Assembly (NCBI RefSeq): GCF_040645195.1
Contig: NZ_JBEYXW010000005.1
Coordinates: forward strand, 62,001-126,000
Source of the DNA: Prauserella_A sp040645195
GTDB lineage: Bacteria > Actinomycetota > Actinomycetes > Mycobacteriales > Pseudonocardiaceae
Length of the DNA: 64,000 bases
Reading direction: 5' to 3'
Shown here: positions 8,545 through 16,930 of the stretch, one piece after another
How the letters are laid out: each line of letters opens with the position of its first letter
Numbering within the stretch: position 1 is the stretch's first letter
Translations under genes and position numbers: made by a program
Notes under the pieces: generated by a model
The model's input: only the letters and a program-made list of their open reading frames with translations
The model's database searches: none
What the model was told of the DNA's origin: nothing

Positions 8545-9924
8545 ATGTCGCAGGAAAACACGTCTTCCAGCAGCAGCAACAACAATGCCCCACCCGCGGT
8601 CGATGGAAACCCCCGGATGGCCAGGCGAGCCGGCATCGCCGCCTTCATCGGCACCACCATCGAGATCTTCGACTTCACGATCTACAGCACGGCCTCCGCG
8701 CTCGTCCTCGGCACACTCTTCTTCCCGGAGGTCTCCCCGGCGACCGGCACTCTGGTCGCCTTCGCCACGATCTGGGCGGGATTCATCGCCCGGCCGCTGG
8801 GTGGCGTGATCTTCGGGCATTTCGGCGACCGGGTGAGCCGGAAGAAGATGCTGATCATCAGCCTCTCTATGATGGGGGTGGCCACGACCGCTGTCGGCGC
8901 CCTGCCGACCTACGAGTCGATCGGCCTGCTCGCGCCGGTCCTCCTCGTGCTGTTCCGGATGCTGCAGGGCATCGCGATGGGCGGTGAGTGGGGCGGGGCC
9001 GTGCTCATCGCCACCGAGCACGCCCCGAAGAACAAGAAGATCCTCTACGGCGCGTTCGCCCAGCAGGGTGCGCCCGTAGGCACCTTGCTCGGCACGATCG
9101 CCTTCATGCTCATCACTCAGCTGCCGGAAGAGCAGTTCACCGGCTGGGGATGGCGCCTGCCCTTCCTGTTCTCCGCCGTCCTCGTCGTGGTGGGCATCGT
9201 GATCCGGTCGCAGCTCGAGGAGTCGCCGGAAATGGACCGGCTTCGCCGTCAGAGCGAGGTCGTGCGGATTCCGGTGCTCGAGGTTCTCAAGAACTCCAAG
9301 AAGATCATCGTGCTGGGCGTGCTGGGCGGCGCGATCGGGATGGCCGGCAGCTACGTCAAGACCACGTTCGCGCTGTCGTGGGCGACGAGCGAGCTGGGCT
9401 TCGACCGCTCGACTTTCCTCAGCATCATCACGGTCGCCCTTGTCGTGCAGGTGATCGTCCAGCCGTTCGGTGCCGTGCTGGCCACCAGGTTCCCGGCGAG
9501 GAACGTCATCCTGTGGGTGCTGCTGCCCGAGATCGTCCTGATGCCACTGATGTTCGGCGCCATCGGCACCGGGTCGATTCCCTGGATCATCGTCACGATG
9601 GGGCTGGCGACGCTTCCGCACGCGATGTTCTACGCGACCCTGGCCGGCATACTGGCGAACTCGTTCCCCGCCCGAACGCGCTACACCGGCATCTCGGTGG
9701 CTTACCAGCTCTCGACGACCCTCTTCGCCGGCACCGCTCCGTTCGTGTGCCAGTTCCTCCTCAACTCCACTGGCTCGATCGTCTCGGTGATGGTGCTGAC
9801 GGTGGTCTACGTCCTGCTGTCAGTCGGGTGTTCCCTCGCCCTTCTCCGGCACAACGCGACAGCTACGACGAAATCCGGCGACCGAAGCGAGCGTGCCGCC
9901 GTCGCGCCCGAGCCGAGCAACTGA
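8545..9924 (+). CDS. MFS transporter, metabolite:H+ symporter (MHS) type
   Basis: 459 residues with about 12 predicted membrane helices. The N-terminal RRAGIAAFIGTTIEIFDFTIYSTASALV and FIARPLGGVIFGHFGDRVSRKKML motifs are diagnostic of the MHS family (ShiA/KgtP/ProP relatives), inner-membrane proton symporters for organic acids. An AAAGGACAAGG ribosome-binding region precedes ATG 8545. The 65-bp gap from the beta-oxidation fusion gene has no obvious terminator, so it is probably co-transcribed and imports the acid this operon degrades. The N-terminus has a Ser/Asn-rich stretch (residues 8-15). Confidence 0.92.
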   Translation: MSQENTSSSSSNNNAPPAVDGNPRMARRAGIAAFIGTTIEIFDFTIYSTASALVLGTLFFPEVSPATGTLVAFATIWAGFIARPLGGVIFGHFGDRVSRKKMLIISLSMMGVATTAVGALPTYESIGLLAPVLLVLFRMLQGIAMGGEWGGAVLIATEHAPKNKKILYGAFAQQGAPVGTLLGTIAFMLITQLPEEQFTGWGWRLPFLFSAVLVVVGIVIRSQLEESPEMDRLRRQSEVVRIPVLEVLKNSKKIIVLGVLGGAIGMAGSYVKTTFALSWATSELGFDRSTFLSIITVALVVQVIVQPFGAVLATRFPARNVILWVLLPEIVLMPLMFGAIGTGSIPWIIVTMGLATLPHAMFYATLAGILANSFPARTRYTGISVAYQLSTTLFAGTAPFVCQFLLNSTGSIVSVMVLTVVYVLLSVGCSLALLRHNATATTKSGDRSERAAVAPEPSN

Positions 9925-9939
9925 CGGACAGCAGGACAC

Positions 9940-10377
9940 ATGCGAATCTTCACCGAGCCCGCCGCCCTGCTCCGGGCGGTCGGGGAGCCACTAGGGACGA
10001 GTCCGGCTCTGACGGTCGGTGACGAGCACGTCTCTCGCTTCGCTCGCGCGGCAGGTGCCGGCTCGGACGGTTTGTCCGGCGCCGGCACCGTGCCGCCCTT
10101 CCTCGTTCTGTCCCTGGCCGCGGGTTTCCGATCCCGGATCTACGAGGTTCGGCAGACCGCCTCGGCCGTCAACTACGGGCTCAACCGCGTTCGGTTCGGC
10201 GAGGCCGTTCACATCGGCGATCAACTGGTGGCGAACGCGACCCTCGTCGCCGCCGACCAGTCGGACCGTGGTGTGGTCCGCGCCTGCGTGGCGCTGACCA
10301 TCAGCGTGCGGGGGGTTTCAGCCTGCGAAGCCGAGACCGTCACGATCTATCACCCTGTCGCGGGTCGCGTCGGCTGA
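9940..10377 (+). CDS. MaoC/hotdog-fold dehydratase-like protein
   Basis: 145 residues. The block RIYEVRQTASAVNYGLNRVR followed by FGEAVHIGDQL is a MaoC/hotdog acyl-CoA hydratase signature. The catalytic His of the usual Asp-x4-His hydratase motif is not seen: the corresponding loop reads FARAAGAGSDGLSGAG. It may be an inactive or thioesterase-like relative, or a partner subunit as in ChsH1/ChsH2, which would fit the DUF35 and Ltp2-like genes upstream. Start ATG 9940 lies 16 bp after the transporter stop with AGCAGGAC upstream. Confidence 0.75.
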   Translation: MRIFTEPAALLRAVGEPLGTSPALTVGDEHVSRFARAAGAGSDGLSGAGTVPPFLVLSLAAGFRSRIYEVRQTASAVNYGLNRVRFGEAVHIGDQLVANATLVAADQSDRGVVRACVALTISVRGVSACEAETVTIYHPVAGRVG

Positions 10378-10412
10378 GCGCGGGGACGGTCGCCCGGTTC
10401 CCTGGAGCAGCT

Positions 10413-10460
10413 AAGTGACGCACTTGCGTCGGTTGCTGTGCTAACCTAAGTGGCGCACAT
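10413..10460. promoter_or_regulatory. Two tandem TetR-type operator boxes
   Basis: AAGTG-ACG-CACTT at 10413-10425 is a perfect 5+5 inverted repeat. AAGTG-GCG-CACAT at 10448-10460 is the same box with one mismatch. Their starts are 35 bp apart and both lie just upstream of the TetR gene at 10484, so autorepression is the simplest reading. The DNA shows the repeats; the binding protein is inferred. Confidence 0.65.
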
Positions 10461-10483
10461 CTTCCATTTAGGCGGGTGATCAT

Positions 10484-11137
10484 ATGGTGGCCGGGGCGGC
10501 ATCGTTGCGGGCTGACGCGGCGCGTAACCGGGAGCTGATTCTGGCTGCTGCGCGTGAGGTTTTCGCCGAGAGCGGGCTTGACGTGTCGATGCGGCAGATC
10601 GCGCTGCGGGCCGGGGTGGGGGAGCCGACGCTGCGTCGCCGGTTCGGGTCGAAGGAGGAGCTGGTCGCCGAAGCGTTCGAGGACAAGGTCGGGGCGTACG
10701 CCGACCTGGCGAACGCCGCACTGGAGGCACCGGACCCGGCCGCGGGTTTCCGCGGGTTCCTGGAGAAGGTGACGGCGATGCAGCTCGTCGACCGCGGATT
10801 CGCGGACGTGCTGACGATGACGTTCCCGCCGACGATGCGCTGCGAGCAGCATCGCCGCCGTTCCTATGAGGCCATCGAACGGCTGATTGCCAAGGCCAAG
10901 GACGCCGGGGTGCTGCGGCGGGACTTCGTCGCGGAGGACATCGTGCTGGTCCTGCTTGCGCACGCCGGCGTGGTCGGTGGTGCGGGCAAGCTGGCCGGGT
11001 CGTTCTCGGCCCGGCTACTGGCCTTCCTGTTCGAGGGGTTCGGCTTGAACGCCGGAGACGCGCTGCCACCGGCACCGTCTGCCGCACAGGTCTACCGGGC
11101 GCTGCTCCGGCTGCACGACGACAAGAAACAGGGGTAG
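10484..11137 (+). CDS. TetR family transcriptional regulator
   Basis: 217 residues. The N-terminal HTH spans roughly residues 10-60 (RNRELILAAAREVFAESGLD, VSMRQIALRAGVGEPTLRRR, FGSKEELVAEAF). The remainder is the helical ligand-binding and dimerisation domain. It is first in a three-gene unit with a flavin-dependent oxidoreductase and a FrnE-like protein, to which it is directly joined (its TAG meets the start region of the next gene). Paired inverted repeats upstream suggest self-repression. The inducer is unknown. Confidence 0.92.
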   Translation: MVAGAASLRADAARNRELILAAAREVFAESGLDVSMRQIALRAGVGEPTLRRRFGSKEELVAEAFEDKVGAYADLANAALEAPDPAAGFRGFLEKVTAMQLVDRGFADVLTMTFPPTMRCEQHRRRSYEAIERLIAKAKDAGVLRRDFVAEDIVLVLLAHAGVVGGAGKLAGSFSARLLAFLFEGFGLNAGDALPPAPSAAQVYRALLRLHDDKKQG

Positions 11138-11145
11138 TGACTCAC

Positions 11146-12255
11146 ATGAAGATCGGCTGGTTCACCTTCGCCGACGTTCCGGCCGGGGATGCCTCGGCTG
11201 CCCGTCGACGCATCCCCGAACTCATCGAGGAGATCGCCCTCGCCGACGAGGTCGGCCTCGACATCTTCGGTCTCGGCGAGCACCACCACCCGGGCTTCGC
11301 TGCTCCGGCGCCGGCTGTGATTCTGGCCGCCGCGGCGGCACGCACCAAGAACATCCGGCTCACCAGCGCGGTGTCAGTGCTCGGCTCCGACGACCCGGTG
11401 CGGGTCTTCGAGCAGTTCACCGCCCTGGACCTCGTCTCCGGCGGCCGCGCGGAGATCATGGCGGGCCGGGGTGCGCTGCTCGATTCCTTCCGTATCTTCG
11501 GCCATGATCTCGCCGACTACGACGCCTTGTTCGAGGAGAAGCTGAAGCTGCTGCTCGACCTGCGCGGGACTGGGCCGGTCACGTGGTCGGGCCGGTTCCG
11601 GCCACCGCTGGAGGGCGAGCTGATTGTGCCGCGGCCCGTGCAGAATCCGTTGCCGGTGTGGCTCGCAGTCGGGGGCACACCCAGTTCCGTGGTCCGGGCC
11701 GCGCGGCTGGGTCTGCCGCTGGCCCTGGGCACCATCGGCGGCGACGCCACACACTTCGCACCGTTCGTCGAGCTCTATCGCGAGGGCATCGAGCGGTTCG
11801 GCCAGCCGGCGTTGCCGATAGCGGTCACCCTGCACGGCTTCGTCGCGGACACCTCCCAGAAAGCCGGCGACATCTACTTCCCGGCAGATGCGGTGCTCTT
11901 CAACACCGCGGGAGCAGCCCGGGGTGTGCGTGGAGTGACCGCGGCGCACATCGCCGCCAAGAACGGCCCCGGCAGCATGTACGCCGTCGGCTCACCACAG
12001 CAGGTGATCGAGAAGCTGCTTCACCAGCACGAGATTCTCGGCCATCAGAGCACCATGCTGCAGCTGGCCGTCGGGCCGATCGAACATCGCGACATCATGC
12101 GCGCCATCGAGTTGCTGGGCACCGAAGTCGCCCCTGCCGTGCGGGCGGAAGTCGCCCGTCGCCAGCGATCCCGGACCCCTGAAACCAGCCCGTTCGCGCT
12201 GCTGCCGTCCGCCGACGGCGCAGGCATGTGCAATGTGGACGGAGAGTGCCACTGA
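11146..12255 (+). CDS. LLM-class (luciferase-like) flavin-dependent oxidoreductase
   Basis: 369 residues from ATG 11146 (a GTG at 11137 would add three; GGGG at 11131-11134 is better spaced for the ATG). KIGWFTFADVP, EEIALADEVGLDIFGLGEHHHPGF, IRLTSAVSVLGSDDPVRVFEQFTALDLVSGGRAEI and AVGGTPSSVVRAARLGLPLALG follow the bacterial luciferase-like TIM barrel that uses reduced FMN or F420. Substrate unknown. It ends with a Cys/His-containing tail (MCNVDGECH) beyond the barrel, which is unusual and could bind metal. The stop overlaps the next ATG. Confidence 0.9.
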   Translation: MKIGWFTFADVPAGDASAARRRIPELIEEIALADEVGLDIFGLGEHHHPGFAAPAPAVILAAAAARTKNIRLTSAVSVLGSDDPVRVFEQFTALDLVSGGRAEIMAGRGALLDSFRIFGHDLADYDALFEEKLKLLLDLRGTGPVTWSGRFRPPLEGELIVPRPVQNPLPVWLAVGGTPSSVVRAARLGLPLALGTIGGDATHFAPFVELYREGIERFGQPALPIAVTLHGFVADTSQKAGDIYFPADAVLFNTAGAARGVRGVTAAHIAAKNGPGSMYAVGSPQQVIEKLLHQHEILGHQSTMLQLAVGPIEHRDIMRAIELLGTEVAPAVRAEVARRQRSRTPETSPFALLPSADGAGMCNVDGECH

Positions 12256-12914
12256 TGACCCAGTTCGAGCAGACAGACGACTGCGTCACCGTCGACGTCT
12301 GGAGCGACATCATGTGCCCGTTCTGCTACCTGGGCGACACACTGCTGGCCCAGGCAGCCGTGAAGTTCGAGCACGAGGTCGACATCCGCTACCACAGCTA
12401 CCAGCTCATGCCACACCTCCCGGATGATCACGCCGTCGACCTCACCGAACTGCTGGAGACCGAACGCGGTTTTCCCCGCGCACAGGCAGAAGCGATGAAC
12501 GCTCAGGTCACAGCGCGCGCCGCAGAGGCCGGTCTCGACTACCGCCTGGACCGAGCCATCGCCACGAACACCAAGTCCGCCCATCGGCTCATCCACTTCG
12601 CCCGCGACCACGGCCGCCAGCACGACATGGTCGAGCGGCTCTTCCGCGCCTACTTCACCGATGGGCTCCATGTCGGCGACTACGACGTCCTCGCCGGCCT
12701 CGCCGACGACATCGGACTCGACCGAACCGCCGCGCGCGCAGCACTCGACAGCGGCGCCTACGGCGATGACGTCGACAATGACGTGAACCGTGCTCGCCAG
12801 CTCGGCATCACCGGCGTCCCGTTCTTCGTCTTCGACGGCAAGTACGCCGTCTCCGGAGCGCAACCCGTCGAGGCCTTCCTTCAGGCCCTGCAGGTGGCGT
12901 GGACCGCAAAGTAG
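12255..12914 (+). CDS. DsbA family oxidoreductase, FrnE-like
   Basis: 219 residues, cytoplasmic (no signal peptide). The thioredoxin-fold active site is Cys21-Pro-Phe-Cys24 in VWSDIMCPFCYLGD. The alpha-helical insert includes AHRLIHFARDHGRQHDMVERL, and the cis-Pro loop is GVPFFVFDGKYAVSGAQPVE. These match FrnE proteins (polyketide biosynthesis and stress-related thiol oxidoreductases). ATG 12255 shares its first base with the previous stop. A frameshifted second copy of the C-terminus follows at 12952-13067. Confidence 0.92.
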   Translation: MTQFEQTDDCVTVDVWSDIMCPFCYLGDTLLAQAAVKFEHEVDIRYHSYQLMPHLPDDHAVDLTELLETERGFPRAQAEAMNAQVTARAAEAGLDYRLDRAIATNTKSAHRLIHFARDHGRQHDMVERLFRAYFTDGLHVGDYDVLAGLADDIGLDRTAARAALDSGAYGDDVDNDVNRARQLGITGVPFFVFDGKYAVSGAQPVEAFLQALQVAWTAK

Positions 12915-12951
12915 CTCCGTTGCGTTGAATCCAGGCCGGCTCACCGTGCTG

Positions 12952-13067
12952 TCCACAAACGACATCACCGGAATGCCCTTCTTCGTCGTCGACGGCAATT
13001 GGGCGGCCGTGGCGCCCAACCCGTCGAAGCCTCCCTGCAAGCCCTCTCGCGCGCGGCTGCGCCGTGA
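12952..13067 (+). pseudogene. Frameshifted remnant of a FrnE-like C-terminus
   Basis: Just after the intact frnE-like gene, codons from 12958 read NDITGMPFFVVDG, then the frame slips by one base and continues GAQPVEASLQALSRAAAP to TGA 13065-13067. This parallels ITGVPFFVFDG and GAQPVEAFLQALQVAW of the intact gene. Between GACGGCAA and the GCC codon after the GTCGA core the remnant is one base shorter, which explains the frameshift. Nucleotide identity is clear but not complete, so it looks like the tail of a related frnE gene left after recombination or a partial duplication. Confidence 0.7.
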
Positions 13068-13121
13068 CGGCAGGGACAACTGTGCTTTTTAGCGCCGCCA
13101 CCGGTTGTACTTCGTGCTAAC

Positions 13122-13136
13122 TTGTATGCGGTACAA
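13122..13136. promoter_or_regulatory. TetR-type operator TTGTA-N5-TACAA
   Basis: A perfect 5+5 inverted repeat, TTGTA-TGCGG-TACAA, ends 12 bp before the ATG of the TetR gene at 13149 and abuts its GGAGGA ribosome-binding site. A further GGTTGTAC lies at 13103-13110. The position suggests autorepression. Binding by that regulator is inferred. Confidence 0.6.
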
Positions 13137-13148
13137 ACTGGAGGAACG

Positions 13149-13889
13149 ATGACCCGCGACCGCGAAACGCCGACGCCCTCGTGGCTGTCGGACCCCGATC
13201 TGCTCGACTCCGACCGCCTGCCGCAATTCGAAGCGGCCTCCACCCGCCGCCCCCGAACGGATGGGGAGCGGACCCGCGCCGCACTGGTCAATGGTGCGAT
13301 CCCGTTGTTCCTCGATCGCGGCTACGACGGAGTCTCGGTCGCGGACATCGCGGCTGCGGTCGGTGCCTACCCCAACAACGTCACGTACCACTTCGGTGGC
13401 AAGGACGCGCTCTTCGTCGAGTCCGCGTGCCGGGCACTGCTGCGGACCGCGAGGCAAGCCGAGCTGCGGACCCGGTCGAGCCGGACCGTCGAGGAGCACA
13501 CGCGGTCACTGATCTCGTTCCTGCTGGGTCCGGGATCCGGGGCTGTCATGCTGTTCGCCGACGCCATGCTCATGGCGCGCCGGAAGGAGCAGCTCCGCGA
13601 CCTGGTCCGGGAGACCCTGCGCAAGCTCCACGTGGCCGGTGAAGCCGCCATGGTCGACACCTTCATGCGCACGGGGTGGAAGGTCCGTACCACCCCGGAG
13701 TTCATCACCCGAGGCTTCTGGACGGCAATCCTCGGTCTGGCCCTGGAGAAGGCCGCGCTCGGCGAGACCTTCGAGTACGCCAGCGCCGAGGCCGTCGCCG
13801 TCATGATGGTTCGGATGAACGCCAGTTCCGCCGGCGACTTCCGGTCTTTCGGAGTGTCGCTGGCCGAGACGGGGGACTGCCGTGAATGA
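13149..13889 (+). CDS. TetR family transcriptional regulator
   Basis: 246 residues from ATG 13149, which has a strong GGAGGA eight bases upstream; an earlier in-frame ATG at 13122 lies inside the operator-like repeat and lacks a site. The HTH covers roughly residues 38-85 (TRAALVNGAIPLFLDRGYDG, VSVADIAAAVGAYPNNVTYH, FGGKDALFVESA). There is an N-terminal extension of about 35 residues rich in Asp, Pro and Arg. It overlaps the GTG start of an acyl-CoA synthetase gene, which it probably controls. Confidence 0.9.
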   Translation: MTRDRETPTPSWLSDPDLLDSDRLPQFEAASTRRPRTDGERTRAALVNGAIPLFLDRGYDGVSVADIAAAVGAYPNNVTYHFGGKDALFVESACRALLRTARQAELRTRSSRTVEEHTRSLISFLLGPGSGAVMLFADAMLMARRKEQLRDLVRETLRKLHVAGEAAMVDTFMRTGWKVRTTPEFITRGFWTAILGLALEKAALGETFEYASAEAVAVMMVRMNASSAGDFRSFGVSLAETGDCRE

Positions 13890-15528
13890 CGTCGTGACCC
13901 TGTACGAGCTGTTCGTCGACTCCGCGCGTCGCCACCACGACCTGCCGATGATCGCGGTGCCGCCGCGCCTTGTCGAACCGTGGCGGTTCCCAGCGGAAAT
14001 GACGTACGGCGAGGTCCTGCAGCGTGTCGACGAGCTCGCGGACTCCTACGCGGCTCGCGGGTTCGGCGACGGCGACCTTGTCGCCCTTGCCTTCGACTCG
14101 CGCCCGCAGCACCTGCTGCACCACCTCGCGCTCAATCGGATCGGCACCTGCACTGTCCCGCTCAACACCGACCTCACAGCGCGGGAGCTCGGGTACGTCC
14201 TGTCCCACTCCGGTGCCAGCGCGGTCGTGTGCATCAGTGAGGTCGCCGATCACGTTCATGCGGCCGTGCGTGCCTCGGCGACGGACATCGCGGTCGCGGT
14301 CGACGGCCCCGCCGACCTGCCGCCGGTCGCCCCAGCCGACCGGGCACGCCTGGAGGTCTCGGCGGATCCGGCTGCGACACCAGCGGCGATCCTGTACACC
14401 TCGGGTACGACGGGGCACCCGAAGGGATGCGTCATCGACAACCGCTACGCCTTGGCATCCGGCCAGATGTACGGCAAGGCGACTGCCGGTCTGGCCCTGC
14501 GGCCCGGCATCGACCGGGTGCTCAACCCGCTTCCGCTCTACCACATGAACACCCTGATGATGACCGCCGGCGCCGTGATCGCCCGCGGCGCCTGCTTGGT
14601 TCTACCCGGGCGGTTCAGCGCGACGCACTGGTGGGACGACATCCGCGCGACGCGCGCCACGCGGTTCCACTACCTCGGCATCATGATCCCGGCGCTGATG
14701 ACGACCCCGGCGTCACCGGCAGACCGTGACCACACTGTGGTCAACGCCATCGGCGCCGGGGTCGACCCGGCGGTGCACGCTGCCTTCGAGGAGAGGTTTG
14801 GCATCCCGTTGCACGAGGTCTGGGGCATGACCGAGACAGGCCGGGGACTGCTGGTGGCCGAGGAGCCTCGCCGCATCGACACCCGGGCCTGCGGCCGTCC
14901 CCAAGGCGGCATCGAGGCTCGCATCCTGCGCGAGGACGGGACTGAGGCTCCCGACGGCGAGGTCGGTGAGCTCGTCGTCCGCGACGGAAGCGGCGACCCC
15001 CGCCGAGGCTTCTTCGCCGGCTACCTACACGACCCGGAGGCAACCGAGGAGGCGTGGCGCGGCGGCTGGTTCCACACCGGTGACCTGTGCCGCCGTGGCG
15101 GCGACGGCATGTTCTACTTCGTCGACCGCGCGAAGAACATCATCCGGCGCAGCGGGGAGAACATCTCCTCGGCCGAGGTGGAGGCTGTGTTGGCCGAAGA
15201 TCCGCACGTCGCCCAGGTCGCCGTCCTCGCTGTGCCGGACGCTCTGCGAGACGAGGAGGTGCTCGCGGTCGTCGTCCCGCGCGGCGGCAGTACTGATGTG
15301 GACACAGCCCGGGCGATCTGCGAGAGGGCCCGCGAGCGACTCGCGTACTACAAGGTGCCCGGATGGATCCGATTCACCGACACGCTGCCTACCACCGGGA
15401 CCCAGAAGGTTCAGAAGCACCTGCTGTTGCCCGACGGCTTTGACGAGACCGCGAGCCGGCCCGGGCTGCATGACTGCCGCCCATTCAAGAAGCGGCGACC
15501 GACCACCGCTCAGGAGGCCCGACCGTGA
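13882..15528 (+). CDS. Class I adenylate-forming acyl-CoA synthetase
   Basis: 548 residues. The phosphate-binding loop AAILYTSGTTGHPKGCVI begins near residue 168. GMTETGRG (motif A5), the hinge region WFHTGDLCRRGGDGMFYFVDRAKNIIRRSGENISSAEVEAVL and a C-terminal Lys region (TTGTQKVQKHLLL) complete the ANL set. It activates a carboxylic acid as acyl-AMP and then acyl-CoA. Substrate unknown; the RSGENISSAEVE form is common in medium-chain and crotonobetaine/carnitine-type ligases. It starts at GTG 13882 within the TetR gene and ends overlapping a VOC gene. Confidence 0.92.
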   Translation: MNDVVTLYELFVDSARRHHDLPMIAVPPRLVEPWRFPAEMTYGEVLQRVDELADSYAARGFGDGDLVALAFDSRPQHLLHHLALNRIGTCTVPLNTDLTARELGYVLSHSGASAVVCISEVADHVHAAVRASATDIAVAVDGPADLPPVAPADRARLEVSADPAATPAAILYTSGTTGHPKGCVIDNRYALASGQMYGKATAGLALRPGIDRVLNPLPLYHMNTLMMTAGAVIARGACLVLPGRFSATHWWDDIRATRATRFHYLGIMIPALMTTPASPADRDHTVVNAIGAGVDPAVHAAFEERFGIPLHEVWGMTETGRGLLVAEEPRRIDTRACGRPQGGIEARILREDGTEAPDGEVGELVVRDGSGDPRRGFFAGYLHDPEATEEAWRGGWFHTGDLCRRGGDGMFYFVDRAKNIIRRSGENISSAEVEAVLAEDPHVAQVAVLAVPDALRDEEVLAVVVPRGGSTDVDTARAICERARERLAYYKVPGWIRFTDTLPTTGTQKVQKHLLLPDGFDETASRPGLHDCRPFKKRRPTTAQEARP

Positions 15529-15926
15529 CCACCGACGTCACCTTGCATCACGTCCACCTCGTGACCGCTGACGTGCCGCGACTCTGCGAGTTCCTCGAGA
15601 AGAACTTCGACGCCGAGATCGTCTTCGACGACACGATCGACGGCGACCGCAACATCTTCCTGCGGATCGGCACCGGTCGCATCCACCTGTTCGAGTCGCG
15701 TCGGCCGCCGCAGCGGCAACGGAACATCTTCCACCACATCGGGATGATGGCCGGGAACCTCGAGAAACTCGTCGCCACGCTGACGGCGAGCGGGGTGGAG
15801 GTCACCGACATCACCCGGACGCCCGGCGGCGGCTTCGCCATGGTGACCGGTCCCGACGGCCTGCTCATCGAGTTGTTCGAGGTGACCGATCCGGAGAGCC
15901 GCAAGGCGTTCGTCGACGTGACATGA
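15525..15926 (+). CDS. VOC (glyoxalase/dioxygenase-fold) family protein
   Basis: 133 residues with two beta-alpha-beta-beta-beta repeats. Candidate metal ligands are His in LHHVHLVTAD, Glu in IHLFESRR, His in NIFHHIGMM and Glu in LLIELFEV, the usual spacing for epimerases, lyases and extradiol-type VOC enzymes. GTG 15525 lies in the stop of the CoA-ligase, so it probably acts on the ligase's pathway, perhaps as an acyl-CoA epimerase. That role is a guess from context. Transcription appears to stop at the hairpin 10 bp downstream. Confidence 0.85.
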   Translation: MTTDVTLHHVHLVTADVPRLCEFLEKNFDAEIVFDDTIDGDRNIFLRIGTGRIHLFESRRPPQRQRNIFHHIGMMAGNLEKLVATLTASGVEVTDITRTPGGGFAMVTGPDGLLIELFEVTDPESRKAFVDVT

Positions 15927-15935
15927 AATGGTCAA

Positions 15936-15967
15936 TCCGCTGGACCGGATGAATCCGGTCCAGCGGA
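15936..15967. terminator. Perfect 15-bp hairpin between convergent genes
   Basis: TCCGCTGGACCGGAT at 15936-15950 is exactly complementary to ATCCGGTCCAGCGGA at 15953-15967, with GA between. It sits between the 3' ends of the VOC gene (+) and the GarR-like gene (-). No T-run follows, as is common for actinobacterial terminators. A bidirectional terminator is the likely role. Confidence 0.75.
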
Positions 15968-16030
15968 CACCTTCGCCATGAATTCAGATCTCCCCGGACT
16001 TCAAGCTTCAGTGGAGCGGACGGCTTCCTG

Positions 16031-16930
16031 TCACGCTCCGACGGGCGAATGCTCGGCCAGGCCCGACATCCGCTCGGTGAGTAGCAGGAGTGCGGAGTGG
16101 TCGAGGTCGCCCTTGCCTTCGGCGACCAGTGACGCCATCAGCACGCTCACGAGCGAGCCGAGAGGGGCGGCGACTCCGGCGGCCCGAGCGGATTCCGCCA
16201 CAATGCCCAGGTCCTTGTGATGCAGGCCCACGCGGAAGCCAGGGGTGAAGTTCCCGGCGAGCATCGACGCCGCCTTCCGGTCCAGCACCGCGCTGCCGGC
16301 GAGCCCTCCGGAGAGCACCTCGACGGCGCGCTCCTGGTCTACTCCCTGAGCGCGCAGCAAGGTCAGCGCCTCGGCGACGAGCTGGATCGTACCTGCGACG
16401 ATGAGCTGGTTTGCCGATTTCACTGTCTGTCCGGCCCCTGACGGCCCTACATGCGCGATGGTGGTCCCCATTGCCTCGAGTACGGGACGCGTGAGCTCGA
16501 ATGCCGCCGCGCTGCCGCCGACCATGATCGACAATGACCCTTCGACAGCAGCGGACTCGCCTCCGCTGACGGGTGCGTCCAGCACGTGGATGCCCTGGGC
16601 TTCGCCTTCTCGGGCAATGTCACGCGATACCGCGGGTTTGATGGTGCTCATGTCGATCACCGTTGCGCCAGGCTGCGCGAACTCGAACACACCTCCGGGT
16701 TCGAGGATGACCTTTGCGACGTCGGGGGAGTCGGGCAGCATCGTGATGATGACCTCGGCCTCGCGAACCGCGTCGGCGATCGATGACGCAGCACGCCCGC
16801 CGGCGTCGACAAGAGCCTGCGTTCTGTGGGCTGACCGGTTGAAGCCGGCTACCGCGTGGCCCGATCGTGTCAGGTTGACCGCCATGGGGGAGCCCATGAT
16901 CCCCAGTCCGATGAAGGCAATGGTTGTCAT
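16031..16930 (-). CDS. NAD(P)-dependent beta-hydroxyacid dehydrogenase, tartronate semialdehyde reductase-like
   Basis: 299 residues. Dinucleotide site GLGIMGSPMA at about 8-17, substrate motif DAPVSGGESAAVEGSLSIMVGG at about 118-139, catalytic Lys171 in GAGQTVKSANQ, and the HHKDLGIVAESAR helix define the 3-hydroxyisobutyrate dehydrogenase superfamily, closest in pattern to GarR/GlxR. Its start overlaps the 3' end of the hydroxypyruvate isomerase-family gene. Hyi plus GlxR converts hydroxypyruvate via tartronate semialdehyde to glycerate. The same two families also form the LtnD-OtnI pair for C4 tetronates, so that alternative remains open. Confidence 0.88.
   Translation of the reverse strand: MTTIAFIGLGIMGSPMAVNLTRSGHAVAGFNRSAHRTQALVDAGGRAASSIADAVREAEVIITMLPDSPDVAKVILEPGGVFEFAQPGATVIDMSTIKPAVSRDIAREGEAQGIHVLDAPVSGGESAAVEGSLSIMVGGSAAAFELTRPVLEAMGTTIAHVGPSGAGQTVKSANQLIVAGTIQLVAEALTLLRAQGVDQERAVEVLSGGLAGSAVLDRKAASMLAGNFTPGFRVGLHHKDLGIVAESARAAGVAAPLGSLVSVLMASLVAEGKGDLDHSALLLLTERMSGLAEHSPVGA

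Noticed and set aside
8401..9621. 406-codon minus-strand open frame opposite the MHS transporter
   Set aside because: Hydrophilic His/Asp/Arg-rich mirror of a membrane protein gene; not a real gene.
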